This document shows, in pieces, positions 35,120-44,996 of a stretch of DNA of 64,000 bases. This DNA comes from Paenibacillus sp. R14(2021) (GTDB lineage: Bacteria > Bacillota > Bacilli > Paenibacillales > Paenibacillaceae), in the NCBI RefSeq assembly GCF_019431355.1, contig NZ_CP080269.1, positions 124,001 through 188,000 on the forward strand. The letters run 5' to 3'. Position 1 is the first letter of the stretch, and every line of letters starts with the position of its first letter. Position numbers and translations under genes: made by a program. The notes beneath the pieces are model-generated. The model had not been told where the DNA came from, did not search any database, and saw only the letters and a program-made list of their open reading frames with translations.

Positions 35120-35917
35120 ATGACCAGCAAGCAGCAATCCGGATTTATGTGCCACCGGCCTATTATCGAGCTGGATGACATTTCGTTCGCTTACGAGCAG
35201 AAGCCCGTCATCGATCATGTTCATTTCACCGTACACGAACGGGATTTCGTCGGTGTCATCGGTTCGAACGGCGCCGGCAAGACGACGCTGATGCGCATGA
35301 TCGTAGGCTTGCTGAAGCCGACGAGCGGTTCGATCAAGCTATTCGGCGAACCGATTCAGCAATTCCGCGACTGGGACCGCATCGGGTATGTGCCGCAGAA
35401 AAATTCCTTTAACCCGTTGTTCCCGGCGACTGTACGCGAAGTTGTGCTATCCGGGCTGTACAACCGCAGCAAGCTGTTCAAACGCGTCTCCAAAGGGGAT
35501 GCCCAGAAATGCGAGGAAGCGCTGCACGCGATGAAAATTGAAGATTTAGCCGACAAGCGGATCGGGCAGCTCTCCGGCGGCCAGCAGCAGCGGGCCTTTC
35601 TAGCGCGTGCGCTCATTAATAATCCGGCGCTGCTGATTTTGGATGAGCCGACGGTCGGGATCGATGCCGAGACGCAGGAAGGATTCTTCCATCTGATCCG
35701 CCATATGCATCAGCATCACAACATCACGTTTCTTATGGTGTCGCATGATATGGACATGATTCGATCGTACTTGGGCCAGGAACCGCAGCAGACCTTTGGC
35801 AAAATAAAGCTTTATGTCAAGCATTCCCATGATCTGGAGGATTGTGTGGAAACGAATTTGACGCATAGTCTTCGCGAGCTGCGTCATTCCATGGAGAGAG
35901 GGAAAGTAGGCGTATAA
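35120..35917 (+). CDS. znuC: Zinc ABC transporter ATP-binding protein
   Basis: A 265-aa ATPase with Walker A GSNGAGKTT, signature QLSGGQQQR, Walker B LLILDEPTVGID and H-loop VSHDMDM. It energises uptake through the permease that begins 3 bases after its stop. ATG 35120 has AGGAG eight bases upstream; a GTG at 35111 lies inside that site. The C-terminal tail is longer than the minimal domain and contains several His and Asp residues. Confidence 0.92.
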   Translation: MTSKQQSGFMCHRPIIELDDISFAYEQKPVIDHVHFTVHERDFVGVIGSNGAGKTTLMRMIVGLLKPTSGSIKLFGEPIQQFRDWDRIGYVPQKNSFNPLFPATVREVVLSGLYNRSKLFKRVSKGDAQKCEEALHAMKIEDLADKRIGQLSGGQQQRAFLARALINNPALLILDEPTVGIDAETQEGFFHLIRHMHQHHNITFLMVSHDMDMIRSYLGQEPQQTFGKIKLYVKHSHDLEDCVETNLTHSLRELRHSMERGKVGV

Positions 35918-35920
35918 CGG

Positions 35921-36727
35921 TTGGATATCCTAACGAGTGAATTTTTTCAGAGGGCGCTCATCGGCGGCGTTCTTATCGGCATTACGGCACCGCTCATGGG
36001 GCTGTTTCTCGTGCTTCGGCGGCTTTCGATGATCGGTGATACGTTATCTCACGTCTCGATCGCAGGCGTGGCACTCGGCTTCTTGATCGGGGTTTATCCG
36101 GTCGCTGTGGGGCTGGTGTTCGCCATTGCGGCGACCTTTGCCATCGAGAAGCTGCGCAAAGCATACAAGACCTACGCGGAGCTGTCCATTGCGATCATAA
36201 TGTCTGGCGGTGTTGCGCTGGCATCGCTGTTGTTCTCGATGGGGAAGGGCTTTAACGTGAACGTCAGCGAGTATTTATTCGGCAGTATTTATACGCTCGA
36301 CGACATCGACTTGCTGCTCATCGGCATCGTAACGGCTGTTGTTCTGCTCGCAGTCGGCTTACATGCGAAGGAATTATTTCTGCTTACGTTCGACGAAGAT
36401 GCGGCTGCGGTCAGCGGCCTGCCAACACGCTATTTTAATTTCATGATCAGCATTCTTACGGCGCTTGTTATCAGCGTTTCTATCAAGATCGTCGGGGCAC
36501 TGCTTGTCTCCGCGCTGCTGACGATTCCGGCTGCCTGCAGCCTTGTCATCGCCAGGAGCTTCCGCCAATCGGTCGTTACCGTCGTTATTATTGCAGAGCT
36601 TGCGGTTGTCATTGGCCTGATTGTTGCCGGCGTATGGAATTTGGCGCCGGGGGGCACGATCGTCATGCTTCTGATCGTCATTTTGCTTCTGCTGCTCTCC
36701 TTTAGAAGAAAGTTCAGCACAGGCTAG
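35921..36727 (+). CDS. znuB: Zinc ABC transporter permease
   Basis: A 268-aa ABC-3 family permease with about 8 helices and the family segment RRLSMIGDTLSHVSIAGVAL, the conserved coupling region. The start is TTG 35921, three bases after znuC. It forms the membrane channel for the metal. Confidence 0.92.
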   Translation: MDILTSEFFQRALIGGVLIGITAPLMGLFLVLRRLSMIGDTLSHVSIAGVALGFLIGVYPVAVGLVFAIAATFAIEKLRKAYKTYAELSIAIIMSGGVALASLLFSMGKGFNVNVSEYLFGSIYTLDDIDLLLIGIVTAVVLLAVGLHAKELFLLTFDEDAAAVSGLPTRYFNFMISILTALVISVSIKIVGALLVSALLTIPAACSLVIARSFRQSVVTVVIIAELAVVIGLIVAGVWNLAPGGTIVMLLIVILLLLLSFRRKFSTG

Positions 36728-36743
36728 AAGAGGAGGGGATCTT

Positions 36744-37457
36744 ATGTCCGACGTTACGGTTTGGGCGGCATTCGGGGCCGGTATCGCATCCTTCATTTCC
36801 CCCTGCTGCCTTCCTCTGTATCCGTCTTATTTATCTTACATAACCGGTGTATCCGTAAGCGATTTGAAGAGCGAGCATCCCGGCCGCGAAGTCCGGATGC
36901 GGACTATGAGCCATACATTGTTTTTTATTCTTGGGTTCTCGGTCGTTTACTATACCCTTGGATACGGAACGAATGCGTTCGCGGAGCTGTTCTCGCAATA
37001 CCAAGGTCTAATCCGCCAGCTGTCGGCGGTGCTTATTATTCTAATGGGACTCATACTTATGGGATTGATTCAACCGCGGGTGCTATTGAAGGAAATGAAA
37101 ATGCCGCTGCGGATGAAGAAATCCGGCTACTTGGCATCCTTTATCTTCGGCATTGGCTTCTCCGCAGGCTGGTCGCCGTGCACAGGTCCCATACTCGCCA
37201 GCATTTTGCTGATGGCGGCATCGGAACCCGGCACATGGTTTGAGCTGACGACCGCTTATGCGCTCGGATTTGCTATTCCGTTCTTCGTTCTTGCGTTCTT
37301 CATCGGCTCTACGCGCTGGATCGTTCGTTACTCCAGCATTATGATGAAGATCGGCGGGGCCGTCATGCTCCTTATGGGAATCCTGCTCTTCTCCGATCAG
37401 ATGACCAAGATTACGATTTGGCTGAATTCCATCACGCCTGAATTTATGAAATTCTAA
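36744..37457 (+). CDS. ccdA: CcdA family thiol-disulfide transporter
   Basis: A 237-aa six-helix membrane protein of the cytochrome c biogenesis CcdA/DsbD family. The two redox cysteines are seen as FISPCCLPLYPSYLSY near the N-terminus and AGWSPCTGPILAS in helix 4. It passes reducing power across the membrane to extracytoplasmic thioredoxin-like proteins, which in Bacillus serve cytochrome c and spore cortex maturation. No partner gene is adjacent. It follows znuB by 16 bp and its stop overlaps the stop of the convergent splB gene, with no terminator between. Confidence 0.92.
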   Translation: MSDVTVWAAFGAGIASFISPCCLPLYPSYLSYITGVSVSDLKSEHPGREVRMRTMSHTLFFILGFSVVYYTLGYGTNAFAELFSQYQGLIRQLSAVLIILMGLILMGLIQPRVLLKEMKMPLRMKKSGYLASFIFGIGFSAGWSPCTGPILASILLMAASEPGTWFELTTAYALGFAIPFFVLAFFIGSTRWIVRYSSIMMKIGGAVMLLMGILLFSDQMTKITIWLNSITPEFMKF

Positions 37458-38524
37458 GTGAAATATTCAATCTTCGCATCCTCAAAATGTTCAAAGATGC
37501 GCTCCGAGATAAACATGCGGAGCGCTTCTGCTTGTTCATCGGGATAGACGTATTTGCCCTGACCCCAGCGGCCCCATTTGTATTTGCGCTTCTCGATATC
37601 CATCTCGAGCTTCGTGCGCGGATATCGTTTCTCGATAACGTTCTTGGCTGTCTTCGTGAAGCGGTGCTGGATCAGCTCGAACGTGAGATTGGAAGATGCA
37701 TCCTTCGGCAGCGCTGCGGCAAGCGATGAAAGCAGCTCCGCGTAGCCCTCCTGCCAGCCTTCATGCCAGATGATAGGGGCAATGATGAAGCCCATCGGAT
37801 AACCGGCCCTTGCGACCTTCGCCGCAGCTTCGATTCGTTCCTCGAAGCGGGAGGTGGAGGGCTCGAAATGTTTGATGACATATTTGGCATTCACGCTAAA
37901 GCGAATTCGGGTGTGGCCGTTATGTTTAAGATCGAGCAGTGAATCGACATAATGAAACTTCGTAACGAAGCGGAGTCGGCCGTGTTCTTGGTCTGCCATG
38001 AACGTAATGAGCTCCTTTAGACTGCCCGAGATCGGTTCAAGGCCGACGGGATCGGACGTGCAAGCCGCTTCGAAACGGGTGATTTCGGGAGCGCGTTCGG
38101 CAATGTAACCTTTGGCGGCATCCAGAATGTCGTCCATATTAACATAAATGCGGATGTAGGGTTTGGCTCCAAGCGTCGTTTGCAAATAACAATAATGGCA
38201 ATGGCCCATGCAGCCGGTAGCGATGGGGATGGCGTATTCGGCGGAGGGCTTTGACGTGTCGAACTTCAAGGTTTTGCGAATGCCGACGACGAGCGTTCGT
38301 TTGGCGATCTTGTACTGCTCCAGCTCGGTTTCGCCCGGCAGGTTCGTAATCCGGTTGTGCGAGGTCGTCATCTGGTACGGAATGTTCAACGACTTAACCC
38401 ATTCCAGGATGCGCTGCCCCTTGGGATAATCCAGCGCGGCAGGTTCAAAATATACCAGCTCCGGGATAAACGAATCATGCACATTCTTCTTTGGTTTAGA
38501 CTGCTCAAGTGTCGTTGCGGCCAT
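37454..38524 (-). CDS. splB: Spore photoproduct lyase
   Basis: A radical SAM repair enzyme that reverts the thymine dimer (spore photoproduct) formed by UV in spores. The 356-aa product has the cluster cysteines C105, C109, C112 (CMGHCHYC), and C155 (FEAACTSDP) lies 50 residues on, the same distance as the B. subtilis H-atom donor C141 from C91. I chose ATG 38524, which has GAGGAGG upstream; the longer frame starts in non-coding DNA. No splA is seen. Confidence 0.95.
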   Translation of the reverse strand: MAATTLEQSKPKKNVHDSFIPELVYFEPAALDYPKGQRILEWVKSLNIPYQMTTSHNRITNLPGETELEQYKIAKRTLVVGIRKTLKFDTSKPSAEYAIPIATGCMGHCHYCYLQTTLGAKPYIRIYVNMDDILDAAKGYIAERAPEITRFEAACTSDPVGLEPISGSLKELITFMADQEHGRLRFVTKFHYVDSLLDLKHNGHTRIRFSVNAKYVIKHFEPSTSRFEERIEAAAKVARAGYPMGFIIAPIIWHEGWQEGYAELLSSLAAALPKDASSNLTFELIQHRFTKTAKNVIEKRYPRTKLEMDIEKRKYKWGRWGQGKYVYPDEQAEALRMFISERIFEHFEDAKIEYFT

Positions 38525-38614
38525 AAATCGGTCAGCCTCCTCAGCTGCTGCAAATTTACGGTTAGTGTGGGGAAATCGCCGAAACCGCAAACATGGAAAG
38601 TTAAGTGCGACAGG

Positions 38615-38644
38615 TTGCGGCACGCTGGTCAGGCAGTGTATGAT
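38615..38644 (+). promoter_or_regulatory. Possible promoter of mntR
   Basis: TTGCGG (38615-38620) and TATGAT (38639-38644) are 18 bp apart, about 97 bp before the mntR ATG. The rest of 38525-38740 shows no gene. Confidence 0.4.
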
Positions 38645-38740
38645 ACTAAGAGTGAAGCGAGGGAACGGAAACAGGCTGCGGCAGAGCAGCATGCAAAACG
38701 AATCCGTACGTGTGGGATGATGGTGAATGGAGGTAGTACG

Positions 38741-39163
38741 ATGCCGACTCCAAGTATGGAGGATTATTTAGAACGCATTTATAAATTAATTGACGAGAAG
38801 GGCTATGCCCGCGTCTCCGATATTGCAGAGGGTCTAGAGGTTCATCCATCCTCGGTTACGAAAATGATTCAGAAGCTGGATAAAGATCAATATTTGATCT
38901 ATGAAAAATACCGCGGTCTTGTACTGACCAATAAAGGCAAGAAAATGGGCAAGAGGCTGATGGAGCGCCATCACCTGCTGGAATCCTTCTTGACCGTAAT
39001 CGGCGTTCAAGAAGAGAACATCTACAGAGATGTCGAAGGCATCGAGCATCATCTGAGCTGGGATTCCATAACGTGCATCGAGACGCTGGTAGAGTTTTTC
39101 CGGAGGGAGCCGGCGAGGCTGGAGGCCTTTAAGTCGATTCACTCCGAGCTTAACAACGAATAA
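38741..39163 (+). CDS. mntR: Manganese-dependent regulator MntR
   Basis: A 140-aa DtxR-family repressor that senses Mn(II). All six metal ligands of B. subtilis MntR are at the same positions: D8, E11, H77, E99, E102, H103. The winged HTH spans about residues 10-65 ([20 protein letters not shown]). ATG 38741 has TGGAGG upstream; the long frame before it is not coding. Its targets would be mntH or mntABC genes, which are not in the window. Confidence 0.96.
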   Translation: MPTPSMEDYLERIYKLIDEKGYARVSDIAEGLEVHPSSVTKMIQKLDKDQYLIYEKYRGLVLTNKGKKMGKRLMERHHLLESFLTVIGVQEENIYRDVEGIEHHLSWDSITCIETLVEFFRREPARLEAFKSIHSELNNE

Positions 39164-39167
39164 CGAG

Positions 39168-39223
39168 AAAGGGACATTTCCAAGCCGTCATGCTGCACAT
39201 GACCTTGGAAATGTCCCTTTTTT
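39168..39223 (+). terminator. Terminator after mntR
   Basis: A long stem starting AAAGGGACATTTCCAAG, with an inner GTCATG/CATGAC stem, followed by CCCTTTTTT. It also serves the convergent gene. Confidence 0.88.
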
Positions 39224-39242
39224 AATACTAGGGCTTAATGCC

Positions 39243-39545
39243 TTAATGATATTTCGGAAGATTATCGTCGTCCTTGCCGCCTTCAATGACGCGGAACGGC
39301 ATGTTTTTGCGCGTTTTGTTTCGGCTGCTTGCCTGCTGCTGATCCTTGCGCGCGCCTGCTTTGTACTTCGGTTTGGGTTTTGCCTTGACCGCATTACCTG
39401 GAGGGAATTTATAAAGCAGATAGATGACGGCGAAGACGCCGACTGGAATAAGGAGCTGATAGGGATTGCTGATCGTTTGTGAAACAAGTCCGATGACGAC
39501 AAGCACAAGGATGATAATGGATAAGAGACTCATTCGACGAGGCAT
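39243..39545 (-). CDS. Small membrane protein, 100 aa
   Basis: Two hydrophobic helices (LLSIIILVLVVIGLVSQTI and LLIPVGVFAVIYLLYKF) are followed by a basic, lysine-rich soluble tail (AVKAKPKPKYKAGARKDQQ) and an end VIEGGKDDDNLPKYH. ATG 39545 has GGAAGGGTG upstream. It lies just downstream of yqhQ on the same strand, so the two are probably cotranscribed. Relatives with this shape are common beside yqhQ in Paenibacillus as far as I recall; function unknown. Confidence 0.75.
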   Translation of the reverse strand: MPRRMSLLSIIILVLVVIGLVSQTISNPYQLLIPVGVFAVIYLLYKFPPGNAVKAKPKPKYKAGARKDQQQASSRNKTRKNMPFRVIEGGKDDDNLPKYH

Positions 39546-39589
39546 GATACTCACCCTTCCTTCCCATACATTGGTAGACGGTTTACAAC

Positions 39590-40537
39590 TTACGCATTCG
39601 CATTTTGACGGTCAAGCTCGAGCATCCGATTGAAAGATGCAATGGATACCGCAACTTGTTCGTCCGTCGGTTCTTTCGTCGTGAGCTTCTGCAGCCACAA
39701 GCCCGGATAGCCGAGGAAGCGCAGCACCGGCAGATCGCGAAGCGCGTTGGTGAAGCGAAGCGCTTCATAAGAGGCACCCAGCACGACCGGTAGAAGCAGC
39801 ACGCGCAGGTAGATTCTTTCCCAGAGGGAATCCCAGTGAAAGAACGAATATACCACGACGCCGACGAGAACGGAGAAAACGATAAAGCTGCTTCCGCAGC
39901 GATAATGAAGCCGAGTGAAGCGTTGAACATTGGAGACGGTCAGCTCCGCTCCCGCTTCGTAAGCGCTTATTACTTTATGCTCGGCGCCGTGATACTGGAA
40001 CAGACGTTTGATTAGCGGCGTAAGCGAGATGATGTATAAGTACGCGAGCAGGAACAGGATCTTAATAAAGCCTTCAATCAGGTTGTGTACTATTATATTC
40101 GAGAAGGCATGTTCGAAGAGCAATTGTTCAATTAAAGCAGGAACAAGCGTAAAAACTAATTTACCGGCTACAAAGGATAAGATACCTGCAACGGCTACGC
40201 CTACAATCATGCTGAGGCTCCAGCCTTTTTTCTCTTCGGATTTGACAGCCGAGCCGTCATCCTTCTTATCCTCGAGCTCGTCTTCGGCATACGATTCCAT
40301 CGAGAAGTTCAAATGCTGCGAACCTTTCGCGCTGGATTCAAGTATGGCCACTACACCGCGGACGAGCGGGATTTTTTTGAGCTTTTGGATCCACGGCACC
40401 GTTTTGCGCGGGACCTCATAGAACATGATTTCATTATTTTTGCGGCGAACCGCCGTAACGTTTGCATTTCTGCCTGCAAACATGACTCCCTCTATGACGG
40501 CTTGTCCGCCATAGATATTTTGTGTGCTTTGCGACAA
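39590..40537 (-). CDS. yqhQ: DUF1385 membrane protein YqhQ
   Basis: A 315-aa membrane protein with the family start YGGQAVIEGVMFAGRN and the segment LFQYHGAEHKVISAYEAG, plus a run of helices between about residues 105 and 260. Function unknown. The start is TTG 40537, with GGTGA eight bases upstream. It begins the block that is syntenic with B. subtilis yqhQ onward, though here it is divergent from yqhR. Confidence 0.9.
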   Translation of the reverse strand: MSQSTQNIYGGQAVIEGVMFAGRNANVTAVRRKNNEIMFYEVPRKTVPWIQKLKKIPLVRGVVAILESSAKGSQHLNFSMESYAEDELEDKKDDGSAVKSEEKKGWSLSMIVGVAVAGILSFVAGKLVFTLVPALIEQLLFEHAFSNIIVHNLIEGFIKILFLLAYLYIISLTPLIKRLFQYHGAEHKVISAYEAGAELTVSNVQRFTRLHYRCGSSFIVFSVLVGVVVYSFFHWDSLWERIYLRVLLLPVVLGASYEALRFTNALRDLPVLRFLGYPGLWLQKLTTKEPTDEQVAVSIASFNRMLELDRQNANA

Positions 40538-40732
40538 GGGCGAATCACCATCCTTTTAGTTATTCGTAAGTTATATGCCAATCTGATTGTTCTCTCTTAT
40601 TTTACTTGATTCTCAAACACAATGCGAGAGGCATCCTTTCCCTGAGCAGCAGGAGCTGTTTTATGCGGCAACCCTTTGCACATACTAATGCGGACAACAA
40701 ATGGATAAGCATCCAGAAATGGAGGAATCGCA

Positions 40733-41260
40733 ATGCGTGCCATGCGTATAGAGCACAAACATAAGCAGAAAAGCCGAACGGAGTATGACGGCTCAGTAAG
40801 AACGAATGCCGTTGCGTACTGCCTGCGGCTTGGTTTTTTTGCAGGATTGATTTGGGGTGTGGGCCGCTGGCTGCTGTACATGATCCATTTTACAAAAGTC
40901 ATTCCGGGCTTCTTGGCGGATCCTTTTTTTAGGCAGGCTTTCTTAAAAACAGCCTGGGGCCATACAATTGGAATAGCCGCGTTTATCGTTTTCTCGATTA
41001 TCGCGACTTTTCTCTACAAGCTGGTTTTGGGGCGATTCTCCGGACCATGGCCAGGTGTGCTGTACGGGCTGTTCTGGTGGCTGGTGCTCTTCGTGATGAC
41101 GGGGCCGTCCCTCGGCTTGTTCCAGCCGTTCAATCAAATCGGCTATGATACGATTAGCACGGAGTGCTGCCTGTACGTCATTTGGGGGCTGTTCATTGGT
41201 TATACGATCGCATTCGAATATACAGACGAAGTGTCGCGTGAACCGATGGGAGCTCATTAA
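40733..41260 (+). CDS. yqhR: Conserved membrane protein YqhR
   Basis: A 175-aa protein with a basic N-terminus (RIEHKHKQKSRTEYDG) and four helices, including the conserved GLIWGVGRWLLYMIHFTKV and PGVLYGLFWWLVLFVM. Function unknown. ATG 40733 has GGAGGAA upstream. Placed between yqhQ and aroQ as in B. subtilis. Confidence 0.88.
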   Translation: MRAMRIEHKHKQKSRTEYDGSVRTNAVAYCLRLGFFAGLIWGVGRWLLYMIHFTKVIPGFLADPFFRQAFLKTAWGHTIGIAAFIVFSIIATFLYKLVLGRFSGPWPGVLYGLFWWLVLFVMTGPSLGLFQPFNQIGYDTISTECCLYVIWGLFIGYTIAFEYTDEVSREPMGAH

Positions 41261-41344
41261 CGGCCGCCGGCCCCCCGGCACTTCTCAAAGCATGGGTCTT
41301 TGTGGTAGAATGGCTATTGATCTATGCGCCGGGAGGACTCTCCA

Positions 41345-41797
41345 ATGACTTCGATTCTTGTATTAAACGGACCTAATCTCAACCTGCTCGGCGTACGCGA
41401 GCCTGGTGTATACGGCTCGATGACGCTTAAAGCTATTGAGGAGCTGGTTGCAGATACGGCAGCCTCGCTCGGCGTTCAAGTTGCCTTCTTCCAATCCAAC
41501 CATGAGGGTGCGCTTATCGACCGCATTCACGAAGCTTACGGAACGGTGGATGGAATTGTTATTAATCCGGGTGCTTTTACGCATTACAGCATTGCGCTGC
41601 GCGATGCATTCAGCAGCGTGGGACTGCCGGTCGTTGAAGTTCACATCTCCAACATTCATAAGCGGGAAGCGTTCCGCCACGTTTCCGTGATCGCCCCAGT
41701 TGCAGTTGGTCAGATCGCAGGTTTCGGTGCGCAGAGCTATGTGCTCGGCTTGAACGCTCTCGTTCAGCACATGAAGCAACAAACAGAAAAAGGGTGA
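41345..41797 (+). CDS. aroQ: 3-dehydroquinate dehydratase, type II
   Basis: Converts 3-dehydroquinate to 3-dehydroshikimate in the shikimate pathway. The 150-aa product has the type II features: [20 protein letters not shown] with catalytic Tyr near residue 24, [16 protein letters not shown], and [12 protein letters not shown] with the catalytic His region. It acts as a dodecamer in the cytoplasm. ATG 41345 follows GGGAGG. The next gene starts 4 bases after its stop. Confidence 0.96.
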   Translation: MTSILVLNGPNLNLLGVREPGVYGSMTLKAIEELVADTAASLGVQVAFFQSNHEGALIDRIHEAYGTVDGIVINPGAFTHYSIALRDAFSSVGLPVVEVHISNIHKREAFRHVSVIAPVAVGQIAGFGAQSYVLGLNALVQHMKQQTEKG

Positions 41798-41801
41798 TTC
41801 C

Positions 41802-42878
41802 ATGACAACCAAACGAATTGCTGGTTTACGCGAGAAATTGCAAGAGCTTGGCGTAGACGCCATCCTTGTAACCCATGCCGTCAACCGCAGATACATAAGC
41901 GGCTTTACCGGCTCTTCCGGCGTCCTCCTCGTGACGCAAAGCGACAGCTGGCTGCTCACGGACTTCCGTTATATGACGCAGGCGCCTCAGCAGGCTGTCG
42001 ATTTTACCGTTGTGGAGCATGCTGCTAGATGGATTGATACGGTTAAAGAGCTTGCGGCTTCGGCAGGTGTGAAGAAGCTCGCTTTCGAACAGGAACAGGT
42101 CGTGTTCAGTGAGTATACCGCGTGGACTGCGGCACTGGGGGATGGCATTCAATTGGTGCCGGTTTCCAGCGTTATTGAAGGGCTTCGTATGTTCAAGGAC
42201 GAAGCTGAACTGGCTATTATGCGCGATGCGTGCAAGCTTGCGGACGATACGTTCCAGCATATGCTTGGCTTTATCAAGCCGGGCCTTCGCGAACGCGAGG
42301 TTGCGCTTGAGATGGAAATTTTCATGCGCAGCAAAGGCGCTGCCTCCTCGTCGTTCGACACCATCGTCGCTTCGGGCGAACGCTCCGCACTGCCGCACGG
42401 CGTTGCAAGCGAGCGCGTCATTGGCAATAATGAATACGTGAAACTTGATTTCGGCGCGTACTATAATGGTTATTGTTCGGATCTAACCCGTACGATCGTT
42501 GTAGGCCAACCGACAGATCGGCATCGCGAAATCTACGAGATCGTACTCGAAGCCCAATTGGCGGCGATTGCAGCGATTAAACCGGGCATGACAGGCAAGG
42601 AAGCCGACGCGATTGCGCGCGACATCATTACCCGTCACGGGTATGGCGACCGCTTCGGGCATGGCACTGGGCACGGCCTTGGGATGGAGATCCATGAAGC
42701 ACCTCGTTTGTCCGTAACAGGCACGACCGTATTGGAACCGGGCATGACCGTCACTGTTGAGCCGGGGATCTATATTCCGGGCTTCGGCGGTGTTCGCATT
42801 GAGGACGACATCGTCATCACGGCCAGCGGAAATTCGTTGTTAACCTCATCTCCGAAGACCTTATTTATTTTGGAATGA
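41802..42878 (+). CDS. yqhT: Xaa-Pro peptidase, M24 family (YqhT)
   Basis: A 358-aa pita-bread-fold metallopeptidase that removes N-terminal residues before proline. The N-terminal non-catalytic domain (1-125) starts with LREKLQELGVDAILVTH. Metal ligands are in DFGAYYNGYCSDLTRT, GHGTGHGLGMEIHEAP, VTVEPGIYIPG and GVRIEDD. The same gene lies between aroQ and efp in B. subtilis. The ribosome binding site AAAGGGTGA overlaps the aroQ stop region. Confidence 0.94.
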   Translation: MTTKRIAGLREKLQELGVDAILVTHAVNRRYISGFTGSSGVLLVTQSDSWLLTDFRYMTQAPQQAVDFTVVEHAARWIDTVKELAASAGVKKLAFEQEQVVFSEYTAWTAALGDGIQLVPVSSVIEGLRMFKDEAELAIMRDACKLADDTFQHMLGFIKPGLREREVALEMEIFMRSKGAASSSFDTIVASGERSALPHGVASERVIGNNEYVKLDFGAYYNGYCSDLTRTIVVGQPTDRHREIYEIVLEAQLAAIAAIKPGMTGKEADAIARDIITRHGYGDRFGHGTGHGLGMEIHEAPRLSVTGTTVLEPGMTVTVEPGIYIPGFGGVRIEDDIVITASGNSLLTSSPKTLFILE

Positions 42879-42946
42879 GTTAAACTATTATAGCTTCTGT
42901 CTTGCGCGTAAGACCGCAGGGCAAAAAAATTTAGGAGGAATCTGCA

Positions 42947-43504
42947 GTGATTTCAGTAAATGATTTTAAGACAGGCGTAACTATAGAAGTAGACGGCGAT
43001 ATTTTCACCGTTATCGACTTCCAGCACGTTAAACCGGGTAAAGGCGCGGCATTCGTACGCTCCAAGCTCAAAAACATTAGAAACGGCAATACGGTTGAAA
43101 GAACGTTCCGTGCCGGCGAGAACCTTGGCCGCGCGAACATTGAAACACGCGCTGTGCAATACCTGTACAATTCCGGAACGGAATATTCCTTCATGGATAA
43201 TGAAACCTACGATCAATTCACGCTCGACAAGCAGCAGCTCGAGTGGGAAGTTAACTTTCTGAAAGAAAACATGACGGTTAACATCTCCAGCTACAATACC
43301 GAAATCATCGGTATTCTGCTGCCGAACAGCGTTGAACTGAAAGTAACGGAAACGGAGCCGGGCGTTAAAGGCAACACGGCGCAAGGCGCAACGAAGAACG
43401 CTACGGTTGAAACAGGTCTTACGGTTCAAGTGCCGCTGTTCATTAACGAAGGCGACGTTCTCTTGATTGACACGCGCGAAGGCAAATATATCTCCCGCGC
43501 TTAG
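42947..43504 (+). CDS. efp: Translation elongation factor P
   Basis: Rescues ribosomes stalled at polyproline. The 185-aa, three-domain protein has the conserved loop [10 protein letters not shown] with Lys32, the residue modified in many bacteria (5-aminopentanol in B. subtilis). The GTG start at 42947 follows TAGGAGGAA. It is the last gene of the yqhR-efp run, before a strong terminator. In B. subtilis yqhV follows directly; here four genes intervene. Confidence 0.97.
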   Translation: MISVNDFKTGVTIEVDGDIFTVIDFQHVKPGKGAAFVRSKLKNIRNGNTVERTFRAGENLGRANIETRAVQYLYNSGTEYSFMDNETYDQFTLDKQQLEWEVNFLKENMTVNISSYNTEIIGILLPNSVELKVTETEPGVKGNTAQGATKNATVETGLTVQVPLFINEGDVLLIDTREGKYISRA

Positions 43505-43533
43505 TCAATCCCAGACAAGCCCGATTTCTTCAT

Positions 43534-43568
43534 AAAACCGCGCGGCACCTAGTGCCGCGCGGTTTTTG
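43534..43568 (+). terminator. Terminator after efp
   Basis: AAAACCGCGCGGCAC and its complement lie around CTA, followed by TTTTT. Confidence 0.92.
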
Positions 43569-43667
43569 TCGTATTCAAAACCGAGTACCTATGTTATAAT
43601 CTTACTTTAGTGAAACAAAATATCCTTAGACATATATTAGAACTTTCGTTGGGAGAGTGGATCAGCG

Positions 43668-44921
43668 GTGTCGTTGATAGTGATGAAGTTCGGCGGCAGC
43701 TCCGTAGGCTCGACGGAGCGGATGCAGCGGGTTGCAAGGCGGATTGCCGATTATAAGGAAGCCGGCCATGGGGTCGTCGTCGTTGTTTCGGCAATGGGGG
43801 ATACAACAGATGATTTGATCGACCAATCGAAGCAGCTGAATGAGAAGCCGCCGGTTCGCGAGATGGATATGCTGCTTGCTGTAGGCGAGCAAATATCAGT
43901 AGCGCTGCTGGCGATGGCGATTGACGCGATTGGCCATAAGTCCAAGTCGTTTACGGGCTGGCAGGCCGGCATAGAGACGGAAGCGGTTCACGGCAAGGCA
44001 CGCATTACAGATATCCGCCCGGATCGGATTCATGAAGCGGTGGAAAGCGGGCATGCCGTCATCGTTGCGGGCTTTCAAGGCGCGACAGTTCAAGGGGAAA
44101 TTACAACACTCGGCCGCGGCGGCTCGGATACGACGGCCGTAGCGCTGGCAGCCGCGATCAAAGCGGATGTGTGTGAAATTTATACGGACGTAGACGGCGT
44201 TTACTCGACCGATCCGCGCGTTGTGAAATGCGCGCGCAAGCTGGATGAAATCTCGTACGACGAGATGCTGGAGCTGGCTAATCTTGGGGCAGCGGTGCTT
44301 CATCCGCGTGCGGTCGAATATGCAAAGAACTACAACGTGAAGCTTGTCGTACGGTCCAGCTTTACGCAAAACGAAGGCACGAGTGTGAAGGAGGAAGCGG
44401 TCATGGAACAAGGGATGGTCGTTCGCGGCATCGCATACGACAAAAACGTAGCACGTATCAGCATTTTGGGTGTAGGTGATGTACCAGGCGTCTTGGCCAA
44501 AGTGTTCGGCGCGCTTGCTTCGAGCGGCATCGACGTGGATATTATCGTACAGAGCGGCACGCAGGAAGGCAAAGCGGACTTCGCCTTCACCGTATCTTCG
44601 AATGATAGAGATAAAGCCATCTCCGTCGTAGAGAGCATTCGCGGCGAAGTGCCTTACCGTGAATTGACATCGGAACAGAACCTCGTGAAGGTTTCTATCG
44701 TCGGCGCGGGTATGGTCAGCAACCCTGGCGTAGCTGCCAAAATGTTCGCTGCGATCTATGATCTCGGCATTAACCTGATCATGGTCACGACGTCCGAGAT
44801 TCGCTTGTCGGTCGTCATTACGGCTGAACGGGCGCAGGAGGTCGTTCTCGCTCTGCATTCCGCATACGGTCTGGATACCGCAGAGCAAGCGTTTGTAGGC
44901 GGACCGCAGGACCGCCGTTAA
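43668..44921 (+). CDS. lysC: Aspartate kinase
   Basis: Phosphorylates aspartate, the first step to lysine, methionine, threonine and diaminopimelate. The 417-aa product has the N-terminal motif MKFGGSSVGS, a kinase domain with TTLGRGGSDTTAVALA, and two ACT domains from about residue 265 (ARISILGVGDVPGVLAKVFG and VSIVGAGMVSNPGVAAKMFA). The start is GTG 43668 after GGGAGAG. Length and layout match the lysine-type class II isozyme, but I cannot tell which effector controls it. There is no lysine riboswitch in the 100 bases upstream. Single gene with a terminator. Confidence 0.94.
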   Translation: MSLIVMKFGGSSVGSTERMQRVARRIADYKEAGHGVVVVVSAMGDTTDDLIDQSKQLNEKPPVREMDMLLAVGEQISVALLAMAIDAIGHKSKSFTGWQAGIETEAVHGKARITDIRPDRIHEAVESGHAVIVAGFQGATVQGEITTLGRGGSDTTAVALAAAIKADVCEIYTDVDGVYSTDPRVVKCARKLDEISYDEMLELANLGAAVLHPRAVEYAKNYNVKLVVRSSFTQNEGTSVKEEAVMEQGMVVRGIAYDKNVARISILGVGDVPGVLAKVFGALASSGIDVDIIVQSGTQEGKADFAFTVSSNDRDKAISVVESIRGEVPYRELTSEQNLVKVSIVGAGMVSNPGVAAKMFAAIYDLGINLIMVTTSEIRLSVVITAERAQEVVLALHSAYGLDTAEQAFVGGPQDRR

Positions 44922-44938
44922 TTTTCAACAAAAGGATC

Positions 44939-44983
44939 AACAAAGAAGGACAGCGGCGCATAAGCGCGGCTGTCCTCTTTGTT
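44939..44983. terminator. Bidirectional terminator
   Basis: AACAAAGAAGGACAGCGGCGC and GCGCGGCTGTCCTCTTTGTT pair with few faults around ATAA, between convergent aspartokinase and ytwI. Confidence 0.8.
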
Positions 44984-44996
44984 AGTTGCGGCGTCG

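Noticed and set aside
43569-43667. Lysine riboswitch ahead of aspartokinase
   Set aside because: Only about 100 bases are available and no conserved riboswitch core or terminator is visible.
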